Positions 24,759-32,504 of a stretch of DNA of 54,370 bases are shown here, piece by piece (the first letter of the stretch is position 1; the number at the start of each line of letters is the position of its first letter). Made by a program: the position numbers and the translations under genes. This stretch comes from JBGSYN01 sp041750975. GTDB taxonomy: Bacteria > Pseudomonadota > Alphaproteobacteria > Geminicoccales > Geminicoccaceae. Location of the stretch: the NCBI GenBank assembly GCA_041750975.1, contig JBGSYN010000120.1, forward strand, positions 1 through 54,370, in the 5' to 3' direction. The notes beneath the pieces were generated by a model. The model was not told the origin of the DNA. It saw only the letters and a program-made list of their open reading frames with translations, and searched no databases.

Positions 24759-24941
24759 CTAGGCCCAGATGAGGGCGACGTCCATTTTTGGCTTATCTCG
24801 GATGGGCCCCTTACTAGGCGGCCAGTTGCGTCGGCGCCACGCACAGCAAAGCCAGTCGGCAAGACCGATCTTGGTCTGAGCGATAGTCGCCTGGGTGATG
24901 GCGACCGAGCCTTCGCCGAGGAACTTAGCGGCGATCATCAA
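24759..24941 (-). CDS. Possible small protein, unrecognised
   Basis: 60-codon frame starting TTG-ATG with the text AAKFLGEGSVAITQATIAQT, which reads like real protein more than like a GC-rich shadow. The frame stays open upstream to the stop codon of the ABC-F gene (EARVDGRITTAELSRNRAL) but without an ATG. No ribosome site is obvious. It fills most of the 281-bp gap between the HD and ABC-F genes. It could be a small gene, a decayed relic or chance. Confidence 0.25.
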   Translation of the reverse strand: MMIAAKFLGEGSVAITQATIAQTKIGLADWLCCAWRRRNWPPSKGPIRDKPKMDVALIWA

Positions 24942-25001
24942 TGCCCGGTTGCGTGAGAGTTCCGCTGTTGTGATCCGACCGTCGACCCGGGCCTCACGGG
25001 T

Positions 25002-26810
25002 TCATGAGGCGGTCTCTTCGCGCATGGTTTCGAGTTCGAGCCAGCGTTGCTCCATCTTCGAGAGATCTTCCCGCAACAGTTCGAGCTCCCGGGTGTAGTT
25101 GGCGAAACGCTCGGGATCTTTGACGTAAAGCACGGGGTCCGCCAATTTGGCCTCCACGTCCCGAATTCTCTGTTCATGACCGGCGATCCGATCCGGCAGG
25201 CGCTCCAGCTCCCGCGCCAGCCTGTTTTCCATCAGCCGAGGCCGTCGCCGTTCGGCCCTGGGCTTGGCCGTCGTTCCGGCTGACTTCGTCCCGGCCGGAC
25301 CCGGCTCCGGCGGCGAGGGACGCTGCAGTACATAATCCGCATAGCCTCCCGGATACTCCTCGACATTGCCCCGGCCCTCGACGGCGATCGTGCTGCCGGC
25401 AATACGATCGAGGAAGTCACGGTCATGGCTGACTAGAAGCAGCGTGCCCTGATAGTCCGCCAACAACTCCTGCAGGAGATCCAGCGTATCCATGTCGAGA
25501 TCGTTGGTCGGTTCGTCGAGAACGAGCAAATTGCTCGGCTCGGCCATGATTTTGGCGAGCAGCAAACGATTGCGCTCGCCGCCTGAAAGGGCTCGCACTT
25601 TCATCCGTGCCTGGGCTTCGTCGAACAGGAAATCACGGAGATAGCCGACGACATGCCTGAAAGAATTGCCGACCCGAACCTTGTCGCCACCGTCCGGACA
25701 GAGATTTTCCCAGGGTGTCTTGTCGAGATCGATGCCTTCCCGCTGTTGCTCGAAGCGGGCGATCTGAAGGTTGGCGCCGAGACGCACGCGGCCTTCGTCC
25801 GGTTCCAGCTCGCCGAGCAATAGTTTGAGCAGCGTCGTTTTGCCGGCGCCGTTGGGCCCGATGATGCCGATCTTGTCGCCACGGATGATGCGGGTCGAGA
25901 ACTCCCGGCAGATGAACGTTTCGCCGAAACTCTTCGTAATGCCTTCCGCTTCGATCACGAGTGTACCGCTGCGCTCGGCTTGCGCCACGTCGAGCTTGAC
26001 GGAGCCCTGGCGGCGGATCCGGTCGCGCCGCTCCTGCCGCAGATCATCGAGCTTGCGCAGCCTTCCCTGGTTGCGCTTGCGGCGCGCCGTCACCCCTCGA
26101 TGCAGCCAGTGCTCCTCGGCCTTCAGATACTGCGCCTTGCGGTTCCATTCGGCCTCTTCCGCGGCCAGCAGTGCTTCGCTCCACTCCTCGAACCGCGCGA
26201 AGCCCTGGTTGCCGACCCGCACGGCGCCGCGATCCAGCCACCAGGTTTTGGTGCTGACCGCGCGCAAAAACGCCCGGTCATGGCTGATCATCACGATCGC
26301 CCCGCGATAGGTGCTGAAAATGCCTTCGAGATACTCGATTGCGGCAAGGTCGAGATGGTTGGTGGGCTCGTCGAGCAGGAGCAGATCGGGCGCGCTGACG
26401 ATCGAACGGGCAATCGCCAGTCGTCGGGCCTCACCACCCGAAAGGGTGCCGGCCGCAAGATCCGGGTCGAGGGAAAGAGCCTCAAGGACGCGGTCCGCCT
26501 GGAAGAGCCGGCTTTCGATCGCTGCCGGATCGTCGATGCCGCCGGCAACGAAATCCCTGAGCGTTTCCGAACTCGGCTGATCCGGCTCTTGCGGCAGGTA
26601 ATTGATCGTGGTTGCGGGCTGGCGCCGCAATTCGCCGTGATCGAGTTCGACCTCGCCGGCGAGCATCCGCAACAGGGTCGATTTGCCGGCGCCATTGCGT
26701 CCTACGAGGCAAATGCGATCGTTCTCCTCGATCTGCAAATCGACCTGGCTCAAGATGACGCGAGGACCATAGGCGAGCTCGCCGCCGTGCAAGATGATAA
26801 GCGGTGCCAT
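25002..26810 (-). CDS. uup: ABC-F family ATPase (Uup-like)
   Basis: 602-residue soluble protein with two ABC ATPase domains and no membrane part. The first has GRNGAGKST (37-45) and LSGGEARRL (about 123-131), the second GPNGAGKTT (about 317-325) and LSGGERNRL (about 408-416). The linker between them is long and basic, and a C-terminal coiled coil (ELERLPDRIAGHEQRIRDVE) of about 70 residues is the mark of the Uup subgroup. ABC-F proteins act on the ribosomal E-site or, for Uup, also in DNA transactions. Divergent from the AMP nucleosidase gene with 81 bp between. Confidence 0.92.
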   Translation of the reverse strand: MAPLIILHGGELAYGPRVILSQVDLQIEENDRICLVGRNGAGKSTLLRMLAGEVELDHGELRRQPATTINYLPQEPDQPSSETLRDFVAGGIDDPAAIESRLFQADRVLEALSLDPDLAAGTLSGGEARRLAIARSIVSAPDLLLLDEPTNHLDLAAIEYLEGIFSTYRGAIVMISHDRAFLRAVSTKTWWLDRGAVRVGNQGFARFEEWSEALLAAEEAEWNRKAQYLKAEEHWLHRGVTARRKRNQGRLRKLDDLRQERRDRIRRQGSVKLDVAQAERSGTLVIEAEGITKSFGETFICREFSTRIIRGDKIGIIGPNGAGKTTLLKLLLGELEPDEGRVRLGANLQIARFEQQREGIDLDKTPWENLCPDGGDKVRVGNSFRHVVGYLRDFLFDEAQARMKVRALSGGERNRLLLAKIMAEPSNLLVLDEPTNDLDMDTLDLLQELLADYQGTLLLVSHDRDFLDRIAGSTIAVEGRGNVEEYPGGYADYVLQRPSPPEPGPAGTKSAGTTAKPRAERRRPRLMENRLARELERLPDRIAGHEQRIRDVEAKLADPVLYVKDPERFANYTRELELLREDLSKMEQRWLELETMREETAS

Positions 26811-26891
26811 CAGCGCCTCAGCAAGCGAACTCGTGGGCGGCGCTTCGCGTTCGTGATAGACACCTCACAGTCACATTCCGAACTCTCAGCA

Positions 26892-28382
26892 ATGGCGGAA
26901 CAGTCATCGATGTCGCGTGATCTTCTCAACGTGTTCAAACCAGACTGGGCCACCGACCTTGCGGTCTATACCGAGGTTGAGCCCGCCGTCGCGCGCATCG
27001 AGCAGATCTATGACGCGGAAGTTGGCAAGCTGAGACGGGCTTTCGCAGCATTCGTCGCTGGCGACGATGTCGCCAGCAAGATTGCCGCCTACTACCCTTT
27101 TCTGGGTGTCTATGTCCAGCCGGAGGAACTCAATCTGGACGGAAGGCTGGCTTTCGGGGCGCTGCACGAGCCCAATGTCTATGGCACAACGCTGACCCGT
27201 CCGGAACTATTCGGAAATTACTATCGCGACCAGATCGGACGGCTGATGGCCAATCATGGCGTGCCGGTCGTCGTCGGGGTCAGCCGGCGGCCGATCCCCT
27301 TGCCATTCGTCGTCGATGAGGTGAGCGGCGATCTCGATCCGGAGCGCGCGCGCCGGGTTCAATACCGGTTCCCGCTGCCGAACCTGGGCACGACCGATGA
27401 CAGCATCGCCAACGGTACCTGGCGCTATAATGGCGACGAGGCTTTCCCCCTGGCGCTGTTCACGGCGGAACGTGTCGATTATAGCCTGCACCGGCTGCAT
27501 CACTATACCGGCACCAAGCCCGAGCACTTTCAACCCTACATCCTCTTGACCAATTACCAGCGCTACGTCGATCACTTCGTCAAGTTCGCCAAGGACGAGG
27601 TCGCCTCGGGCCAGCCGGGGGTCTCCTTCGTCGAGCCCGGAGATATCATCACGTCGGCGGACGATGATGGAGAGACCCCGTCGCTTGCCCATTTGCCGCA
27701 AATGCCGGCCTATCATTTTAGGCGGCCGGATGGCGCCGGCGTGACCATGGTCAATATCGGCATCGGCCCGAGCAATGCCCGGACGATCACCGATCATCTG
27801 GCCGTGCTGCGGCCGCATTGCTGGCTGATGCTGGGGCATTGCGCCGGGCTCAGGCGCAGTCAGCGGCTCGGCGACTATGTGCTCGCCCATGCCTATGTCC
27901 GCGAGGATCATGTGCTCGACAAGGACGTGCCCCACTTTGCACCGGTGCCGGCCATCGCCGAGGTGCAGATTGCGCTGCAGCAGGCTGTCGCCAACGTCAC
28001 CGGCCTGAAGGACCTTGCCATGAAGACGCGGATGCGCACCGGGACCGTGGCAACTACCGACAACCGCAATTGGGAGCTTCGCTATCACGAGCTCTATGCG
28101 CGATTGAACCAGTCGCGGGCGATTGCAGTCGATATGGAAAGTGCGACGATCGCGGCCAACGGGTTTCGCTTCCGTGTACCCTACGGCACCTTGCTCTGCG
28201 TCTCCGACAAGCCGCTGCATGGCGAGATCAAGCTCAGAGGCATGGCCAACCGGTTCTATCGCGAACGCATCGGCCAGCATCTGGCGATCGGCCTCGAAGC
28301 CATTCGACTATTGCGCGAGCAGGGTGTCGAGCGACTTCATTCAAGGAAGCTGAGGAGCTTCGACGAGCCAGCCTTTCGCTAA
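26892..28382 (+). CDS. amn: AMP nucleosidase
   Basis: 496 residues, the length of E. coli Amn, which splits AMP to adenine and ribose 5-phosphate and so controls adenylate levels. An N-terminal regulatory domain (about residues 1-180, with YPFLGVYVQPEEL) precedes the phosphorylase-like catalytic domain (NIGIGPSNARTITDHLAVLRP, GHCAGLR, AVDMESATIAANGFR with the MES ribose-binding motif). Start ATG 26892 or ATG 26910; neither has a strong ribosome site. The frame remains open about 300 codons upstream, antisense to the ABC-F gene, with no coding meaning. Confidence 0.94.
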   Translation: MAEQSSMSRDLLNVFKPDWATDLAVYTEVEPAVARIEQIYDAEVGKLRRAFAAFVAGDDVASKIAAYYPFLGVYVQPEELNLDGRLAFGALHEPNVYGTTLTRPELFGNYYRDQIGRLMANHGVPVVVGVSRRPIPLPFVVDEVSGDLDPERARRVQYRFPLPNLGTTDDSIANGTWRYNGDEAFPLALFTAERVDYSLHRLHHYTGTKPEHFQPYILLTNYQRYVDHFVKFAKDEVASGQPGVSFVEPGDIITSADDDGETPSLAHLPQMPAYHFRRPDGAGVTMVNIGIGPSNARTITDHLAVLRPHCWLMLGHCAGLRRSQRLGDYVLAHAYVREDHVLDKDVPHFAPVPAIAEVQIALQQAVANVTGLKDLAMKTRMRTGTVATTDNRNWELRYHELYARLNQSRAIAVDMESATIAANGFRFRVPYGTLLCVSDKPLHGEIKLRGMANRFYRERIGQHLAIGLEAIRLLREQGVERLHSRKLRSFDEPAFR

Positions 28383-28427
28383 TGAATTCTCCGGAAAATC
28401 GAACGTGAACGCCTCAGCTCGTTCCGA

Positions 28428-28640
28428 TCACGAGGTCAGTGCCCCGACGATTTCCTCGCCAATCGTGTCGTACATCGAAGAGGCGCTGTCGCCGAAGGCC
28501 TGAAGTGCCGTAATGGCGCTAATTGCGGCGATGGCTGCGATCAGGGCATATTCGATCGCGGTGCTGCCGCTATTGTCCTTCTTAAAGAAGCCTGGACGGT
28601 GGCGAACTCGTGAAGGTCTGCTGGTGGATGAACTCGGCAT
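28428..28640 (-). CDS. Flp-family type IVb pilin
   Basis: 70-residue prepilin. After a basic leader of about 25 residues comes SGSTAIEYALIAAIAAISAI, the conserved class IVb cleavage and hydrophobic stretch (Glu at position 5 of the mature pilin). The mature pilin is about 45 residues, as in Flp/PilA of Tad systems. ATG 28640 follows AAGGA at 8 nt. The leader is longer than usual. No prepilin peptidase, secretin or Tad ATPase gene is present in the window, so it depends on a Tad locus elsewhere or is a stray copy. Confidence 0.88.
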   Translation of the reverse strand: MPSSSTSRPSRVRHRPGFFKKDNSGSTAIEYALIAAIAAISAITALQAFGDSASSMYDTIGEEIVGALTS

Positions 28641-28711
28641 AAGCACATTCCTTGTGGGGAATGGCATCATCATCGTCGCAAAACATGAACAGAGTCTGAA
28701 GACGCTAGAAC

Positions 28712-29707
28712 TCAGGCTGCAGCCCGGATCGGTCCCGCCATGACGGCGGCCGCCGCCACGGCGATCACTTCCGGTTCGGCATCGGGCCGATGCATGGCCT
28801 CGCTCAGGGTTCGCCGATAGCGCCTGGCACCCGGCATCCCATTGAACAGACCGAGCATGGGGCGGGCGACCGCCTGCAGCGGCACACCCGATTGCATCTG
28901 ATCCCGGGCGTAATCGATCATGGCGTCCAGGACCTCGGATCGCTCCGGATGGCCGTCCGTGCCGAAGATCGCGCGTTCGAACGCGACCAGGGAATAGGGG
29001 TTCTGGTAGGCCTCCCGGCCGATCATCACACCATCGACATGGCGCAGATGGTCGAGCGCAGCCGCGGGGCTGGCAATACCGCCATTGATCACCACGAAGA
29101 GTGCTGGATGCCGCTCCTTCAGACGATAGACCTGGCTATAGTCGAGTGGCGGGATCTCGCGGTTCTGCTTGGGACTCAGGCCCTGCAGCCAGGCCTTGCG
29201 CGCATGGATGATGAATGTCTCGCAGCCGGCATCGGCGACCCGTTCGACAAACGATTCGAGGAAAGCGTAGCCCTCCGAATCGTCGATGCCGATTCGGGTC
29301 TTGACCGTAACCGGCAGGCGCACGGCGCGTTTCATGGCGCCGATCGCCGCTGCAACCGTCTGCGGCTCGGCCATCAGGCAGGCGCCGAACCTGCCGGATT
29401 GGACACGGTCGGATGGGCAGCCGACATTGAGGTTGACCTCATCATAGCCCCGAGCCTCGGCCATCCGGGCGCACTCGGCGAGGGCTGCCGCATCGGCACC
29501 GCCGAGTTGCAGGGCAAGCGGCCGTTCTGCCGGATTGAAGGCCAAAAAGCGCTCGGGATTCCTGCCGTGAAGCAGTGCTCTGGTCGTGATCATTTCGCTA
29601 TAGAGACGCGTCTTCGGCGCAATGAGCCGATGAAAATACCGACAATGACGGTCGGTCCAGTCGATCATCGGCGCGACCGCCAATCTAACCTGTTGATTTG
29701 CCGACAT
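28712..29707 (-). CDS. dusA: tRNA-dihydrouridine synthase A
   Basis: 331-residue FMN enzyme that reduces uridines in the tRNA D-loop. The TIM barrel begins with LAVAPMIDWTDRHCRYF, the DusA-specific start. NLNVGCPSDRVQSGRFG (about residues 92-108) contains the conserved Cys, and IHARKAWLQGLSPKQNR is the DusA signature loop. The gene is complete. Its 5' end faces an integrase gene 112 bp away, as in genomic islands that insert at the start of dusA and supply a new 5' end. Confidence 0.95.
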   Translation of the reverse strand: MSANQQVRLAVAPMIDWTDRHCRYFHRLIAPKTRLYSEMITTRALLHGRNPERFLAFNPAERPLALQLGGADAAALAECARMAEARGYDEVNLNVGCPSDRVQSGRFGACLMAEPQTVAAAIGAMKRAVRLPVTVKTRIGIDDSEGYAFLESFVERVADAGCETFIIHARKAWLQGLSPKQNREIPPLDYSQVYRLKERHPALFVVINGGIASPAAALDHLRHVDGVMIGREAYQNPYSLVAFERAIFGTDGHPERSEVLDAMIDYARDQMQSGVPLQAVARPMLGLFNGMPGARRYRRTLSEAMHRPDAEPEVIAVAAAAVMAGPIRAAA

Positions 29708-29819
29708 TTTTTCTTTAGCTTCAATCTACTAGGGGTGAACATTCATGGATCATCTTGGGTCAAATTGCACACGTTTGTACCCGTTTTGATCTCTTTGCGC
29801 ACATGGAGTGCACACGCTC

Positions 29820-30890
29820 ATGGCCACGTTCACGAAACTTCCATCCGGCAATTGGCGTGTCCAGATCCGGCGTGGCCGACAGTACGGCTCAAAAGCATTC
29901 CGCCGCCTCCGGGATGCCCAAATCTGGGCCGTGGAGATGGAGCGTCGTGTTGACCGTAGCGAGAGCCTATCTATCAAGCACCCCAGTAACATCAGAACTT
30001 TCGGTGATCTGATAGACCTTCACATCGCCGATATGCATGAAGTCAAGCGGCCTTTGCGCCGTTCCAAGGCCTATTCGCTGCAGAAGCTTAAGCGAGAACT
30101 CGGCAAGTCGGGTTTATGTACGCTCGATAGAGAACAAATCGTAGAATATGGCCGATCTCGGGCCAAGGAAGGCGCTGGTCCCGTAACACTTGGAGCTGAA
30201 CTCTCCTACATTAACACGGTTATTACTCATGCTGTTGCCGTCCATGGGATAACCGTTTCGAAAGAACAGGTCGACCTTGCCCGCGTGGCGCTCCGTCGGC
30301 TGGGCCTCGTCGGGCACAGTATCGAACGCGATCGCCGGCCTACGCAAGCCGAGCTAGACGCTATCATTGAGTATTTGGAACGTAATTTCCGTCAGATCAT
30401 CCCAGTGGAGCGTATCATACGATTCGCGGTCGCAACAGCAATGCGCCAATCGGAAATCTGTCGGATACGCTGGGCAGATATCGACGATCGCCGCCGCATT
30501 GTCATCGTGCGCGATAGAAAGGATCCTCGGAGAAAGAGTGGCAATCATCAAAGCGTGCCGCTAATTGATCTGACAGGCTTCGACGCCTGGGCAATCTTTC
30601 AAGAACAGAAGACCATCTCACATCACCAAGAACTTATCTTTCCCTACAAGGAACGCTCGGTTGGCACCGCCTTTCGGCGTGCCTGCCGGTGGCTCGAAAT
30701 CGAAGACCTGCATTTTCATGATTTGCGGCATGAAGCGACCAGCCGATTATTCGAGGCAGGATTGCCGATCGAGCGAGTCGCGCTGGTCACCGGTCATCGC
30801 GATTGGAAGATGCTGAGGCGCTACACCCATCTTGGCCCAGAGATCCTCGTACAGAGTTACAGCGAAGGGCTTGGGCCGGTGAGGGGATAG
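29820..30890 (+). CDS. Tyrosine-type site-specific integrase
   Basis: 356-residue recombinase. An N-terminal DNA-binding region (KLPSGNWRVQIRRGRQYGSK) and a core-binding domain precede the catalytic domain, where all key residues are visible: Arg in AMRQSEICRI (about 207), HDLRH (about 301-305), GHRDWKM (about 325) and the nucleophile Tyr in RRYTHLG (about 335). ATG 29820 follows GGAG. It is head-to-head with dusA, 112 bp apart, which suggests it belongs to the known class of dusA-targeting island integrases. Immediately downstream lie only truncated IS remains, so the island it served is reduced or its far end lies elsewhere. Confidence 0.92.
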   Translation: MATFTKLPSGNWRVQIRRGRQYGSKAFRRLRDAQIWAVEMERRVDRSESLSIKHPSNIRTFGDLIDLHIADMHEVKRPLRRSKAYSLQKLKRELGKSGLCTLDREQIVEYGRSRAKEGAGPVTLGAELSYINTVITHAVAVHGITVSKEQVDLARVALRRLGLVGHSIERDRRPTQAELDAIIEYLERNFRQIIPVERIIRFAVATAMRQSEICRIRWADIDDRRRIVIVRDRKDPRRKSGNHQSVPLIDLTGFDAWAIFQEQKTISHHQELIFPYKERSVGTAFRRACRWLEIEDLHFHDLRHEATSRLFEAGLPIERVALVTGHRDWKMLRRYTHLGPEILVQSYSEGLGPVRG

Positions 30891-30995
30891 CGAGGCAGCT
30901 TCAGCAGATAAGAAAAACAGGCTCAAATCAGTCGAAATGCTAAGGGGCGGAAAGAGACGGCGAAGCTCCGCCAATCACGACTATCAATCAGCGGG

Positions 30996-32106
30996 CTTAG
31001 CAGGCTGCTGAAAAAGGCTCTGTAATCCGCGGTTTGGCGCTGCCCTGAACTTCGGTGGTGGTGACTGCGTCGCTCCGAGCGACAGGGTTTCTACTTCTGA
31101 GGCCTTCGTTCGGTCTATGGGACCTCTGCGGCGATGATTTTTGGCTTCTTGTGAGGTTGTAGGCGGCGAGAGCGAGGTGGAAGCCGTGTTCGGTTCGGTC
31201 AAGGCCTCGGAACCGGGACTTGCGCCAGCCGGCGACGGTCTTGAGCCAGCCGAAGATCTCCTCGATCCGCTTGCGGACCCGCTGGCTGGCGAGGTAGCCG
31301 GGATGGCCCGTCGTCCGCCCGTCGATGTTCGACCGCGGTCTCGCCTTGCCGGTGTCGTAGGCGTTCTGCGCCACATGCGGGGTGATGCGCCGGTCGCGCA
31401 ACTCCGCCATGAAGTCTGCTGTGTCGAAGCCCTTGTCGCCCGCCAAGGTCCCGCCCGGCGGGAGATGAGCGTCAGCGAGGTCGACCCCCGCCAGGCACTC
31501 CGAGACGCTGGACGCCCGAGTGAGCCGACCGGCGACCACAAGCCCGTTCCGGTTCTCCATCAGCGCCGTTCCGATGAAGCAGAGCCGGCTCGCCTGGCCG
31601 GCGGCCTTCTTGTCGAGCCGCGCGTCCGGATCGGTGGTCGAGCCATGCGTCTCGTTCGACCACACTTCGCCCCGGAAATCCCGCTCTGGGTTGCGTCTGC
31701 CGGCCTCGTCGCCGGCGCTGTCGTCATCATCTCCGGTCTCATCTTTGGGGCAGAAGCTCTTCATCGACGCCCAGGCGTCGATAAGGGTCCCATCCACCGA
31801 GAAATGGTCACGACTCATCTGCCGACGTACATCAGGATGATTGATCACGCCCGCCAGAAACGCCGCGGCCGCATCCATGGACAGGAACCGCTCCCGGTTC
31901 TTCGCGTAGGTCGAGGCGTCCCAGACCCGATCATCGATCCCGAGACCGACGAACCAGCGAAAGAGAAGGTCGAAGTCCAGCCGCTCGACCAGGTGATGCT
32001 CGGATCGGATCGTGTAGAACGCCTGCAAAAGGAGCGCCCGCATCAGCCGTTCTGGCGGTATCGACGGACGGCCAAGCGGTGCGTAGGCCGCGTCGAACGC
32101 GCCGGA
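30996..32106 (-). mobile_element. IS5-family element, 5'-truncated
   Basis: The 3' end is intact: CTTAGCAGGCTGCTGAAAAA at 30996-31015 is a typical terminal inverted repeat of this IS group, and the transposase frame reads through it to its stop (FSAAC). No matching repeat is found at the other side. The coding part starts inside the transposase and joins a different IS near 32100-32106. So this is a one-ended remnant. Confidence 0.82.
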
Positions 32107-32109
32107 CAT
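30997..32109 (-). CDS. IS5-family DDE transposase, N-terminally truncated
   Basis: 370 codons. It starts at FDAAYAPLGRPSIPPERL, which in related transposases is preceded by about 40-45 residues (LFSYVDLE-type start) that are missing. The DDE core is present: DGTLIDAWASMKSF, GDKGFDTADFMAEL and the Glu in KRIEEIFGWLKT. The C-terminus runs into the terminal repeat. The ATG at 32109 lies at the junction with another element and is probably accidental. Likely inactive. Confidence 0.8.
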   Translation of the reverse strand: MSGAFDAAYAPLGRPSIPPERLMRALLLQAFYTIRSEHHLVERLDFDLLFRWFVGLGIDDRVWDASTYAKNRERFLSMDAAAAFLAGVINHPDVRRQMSRDHFSVDGTLIDAWASMKSFCPKDETGDDDDSAGDEAGRRNPERDFRGEVWSNETHGSTTDPDARLDKKAAGQASRLCFIGTALMENRNGLVVAGRLTRASSVSECLAGVDLADAHLPPGGTLAGDKGFDTADFMAELRDRRITPHVAQNAYDTGKARPRSNIDGRTTGHPGYLASQRVRKRIEEIFGWLKTVAGWRKSRFRGLDRTEHGFHLALAAYNLTRSQKSSPQRSHRPNEGLRSRNPVARSDAVTTTEVQGSAKPRITEPFSAAC

Positions 32110-32262
32110 TCCCGCCAGCGGCAGCCAGATTTCAGGACATGAATGATCCCGCTGATCACCCTTCGATCGTCAACCCACCTGGGCACCAGGCTGGTTCGTC
32201 GGCAAGAACGGTTCGATCACCATCCAAGCCTTGTCGTCGAGCCAAAATAAATTCTGCCTGAC
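32107..32262 (-). pseudogene. N-terminal remnant of a second IS5-family (IS427-like) transposase
   Basis: The minus strand reads RQNLFWLDDKAWMVIEPFLP then NQPGA, and after a one-base frameshift near 32175-32181 continues VDDRRVISGIIHVLKSGCRW then RECP. That is the start of IS427-type transposases. It ends abruptly at the junction with the other IS. The start codon position has mutated. A related element begins at 54313. Confidence 0.78.
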
Positions 32263-32504
32263 ATCCGTCGTCCAAATCGCTGCCAATGCTAGCTTGAATC
32301 ATATTACAACAATAAATACAATAAGTTAATTGAGTTTAAAGCCTAAAGGGGCGCTGCCCCTCGCGCACGACAAATGCGGCCTTTTGGGCCGGCCGGAGTG
32401 CGTATGTCACAGGGCTGAAATCTGTGCACTTGTGACCAAACCCATACATAATCAGGAAACGTTTGATGCCAGTCTCGCTAGTTTATTGCGGTGGCAATTA
32501 AGGT
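32263..32504. other. Intergenic stretch next to the IS remnants
   Basis: The part at 32283-32340 is clearly AT-rich compared with the rest of the window. GGGGC-GCT-GCCCC at about 32347-32359 makes a small hairpin without a U-run. No gene seen; it is probably leftover island DNA. Confidence 0.4.

Noticed and set aside
25980..26891. About 300 codons of open frame upstream of and in frame with amn
   Set aside because: It is antisense to the conserved ABC-F gene and its translation has no protein-like features; high GC leaves such frames open.
30891..30995. Attachment site or tRNA-like repeat after the integrase
   Set aside because: No copy of the dusA 5' sequence and no tRNA-like fold could be recognised by eye in this gap.
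32347..32359. GGGGC-GCT-GCCCC hairpin as terminator of the monooxygenase gene
   Set aside because: Lies about 150 bp beyond the stop, has only 5 bp and is not followed by T on the needed strand.
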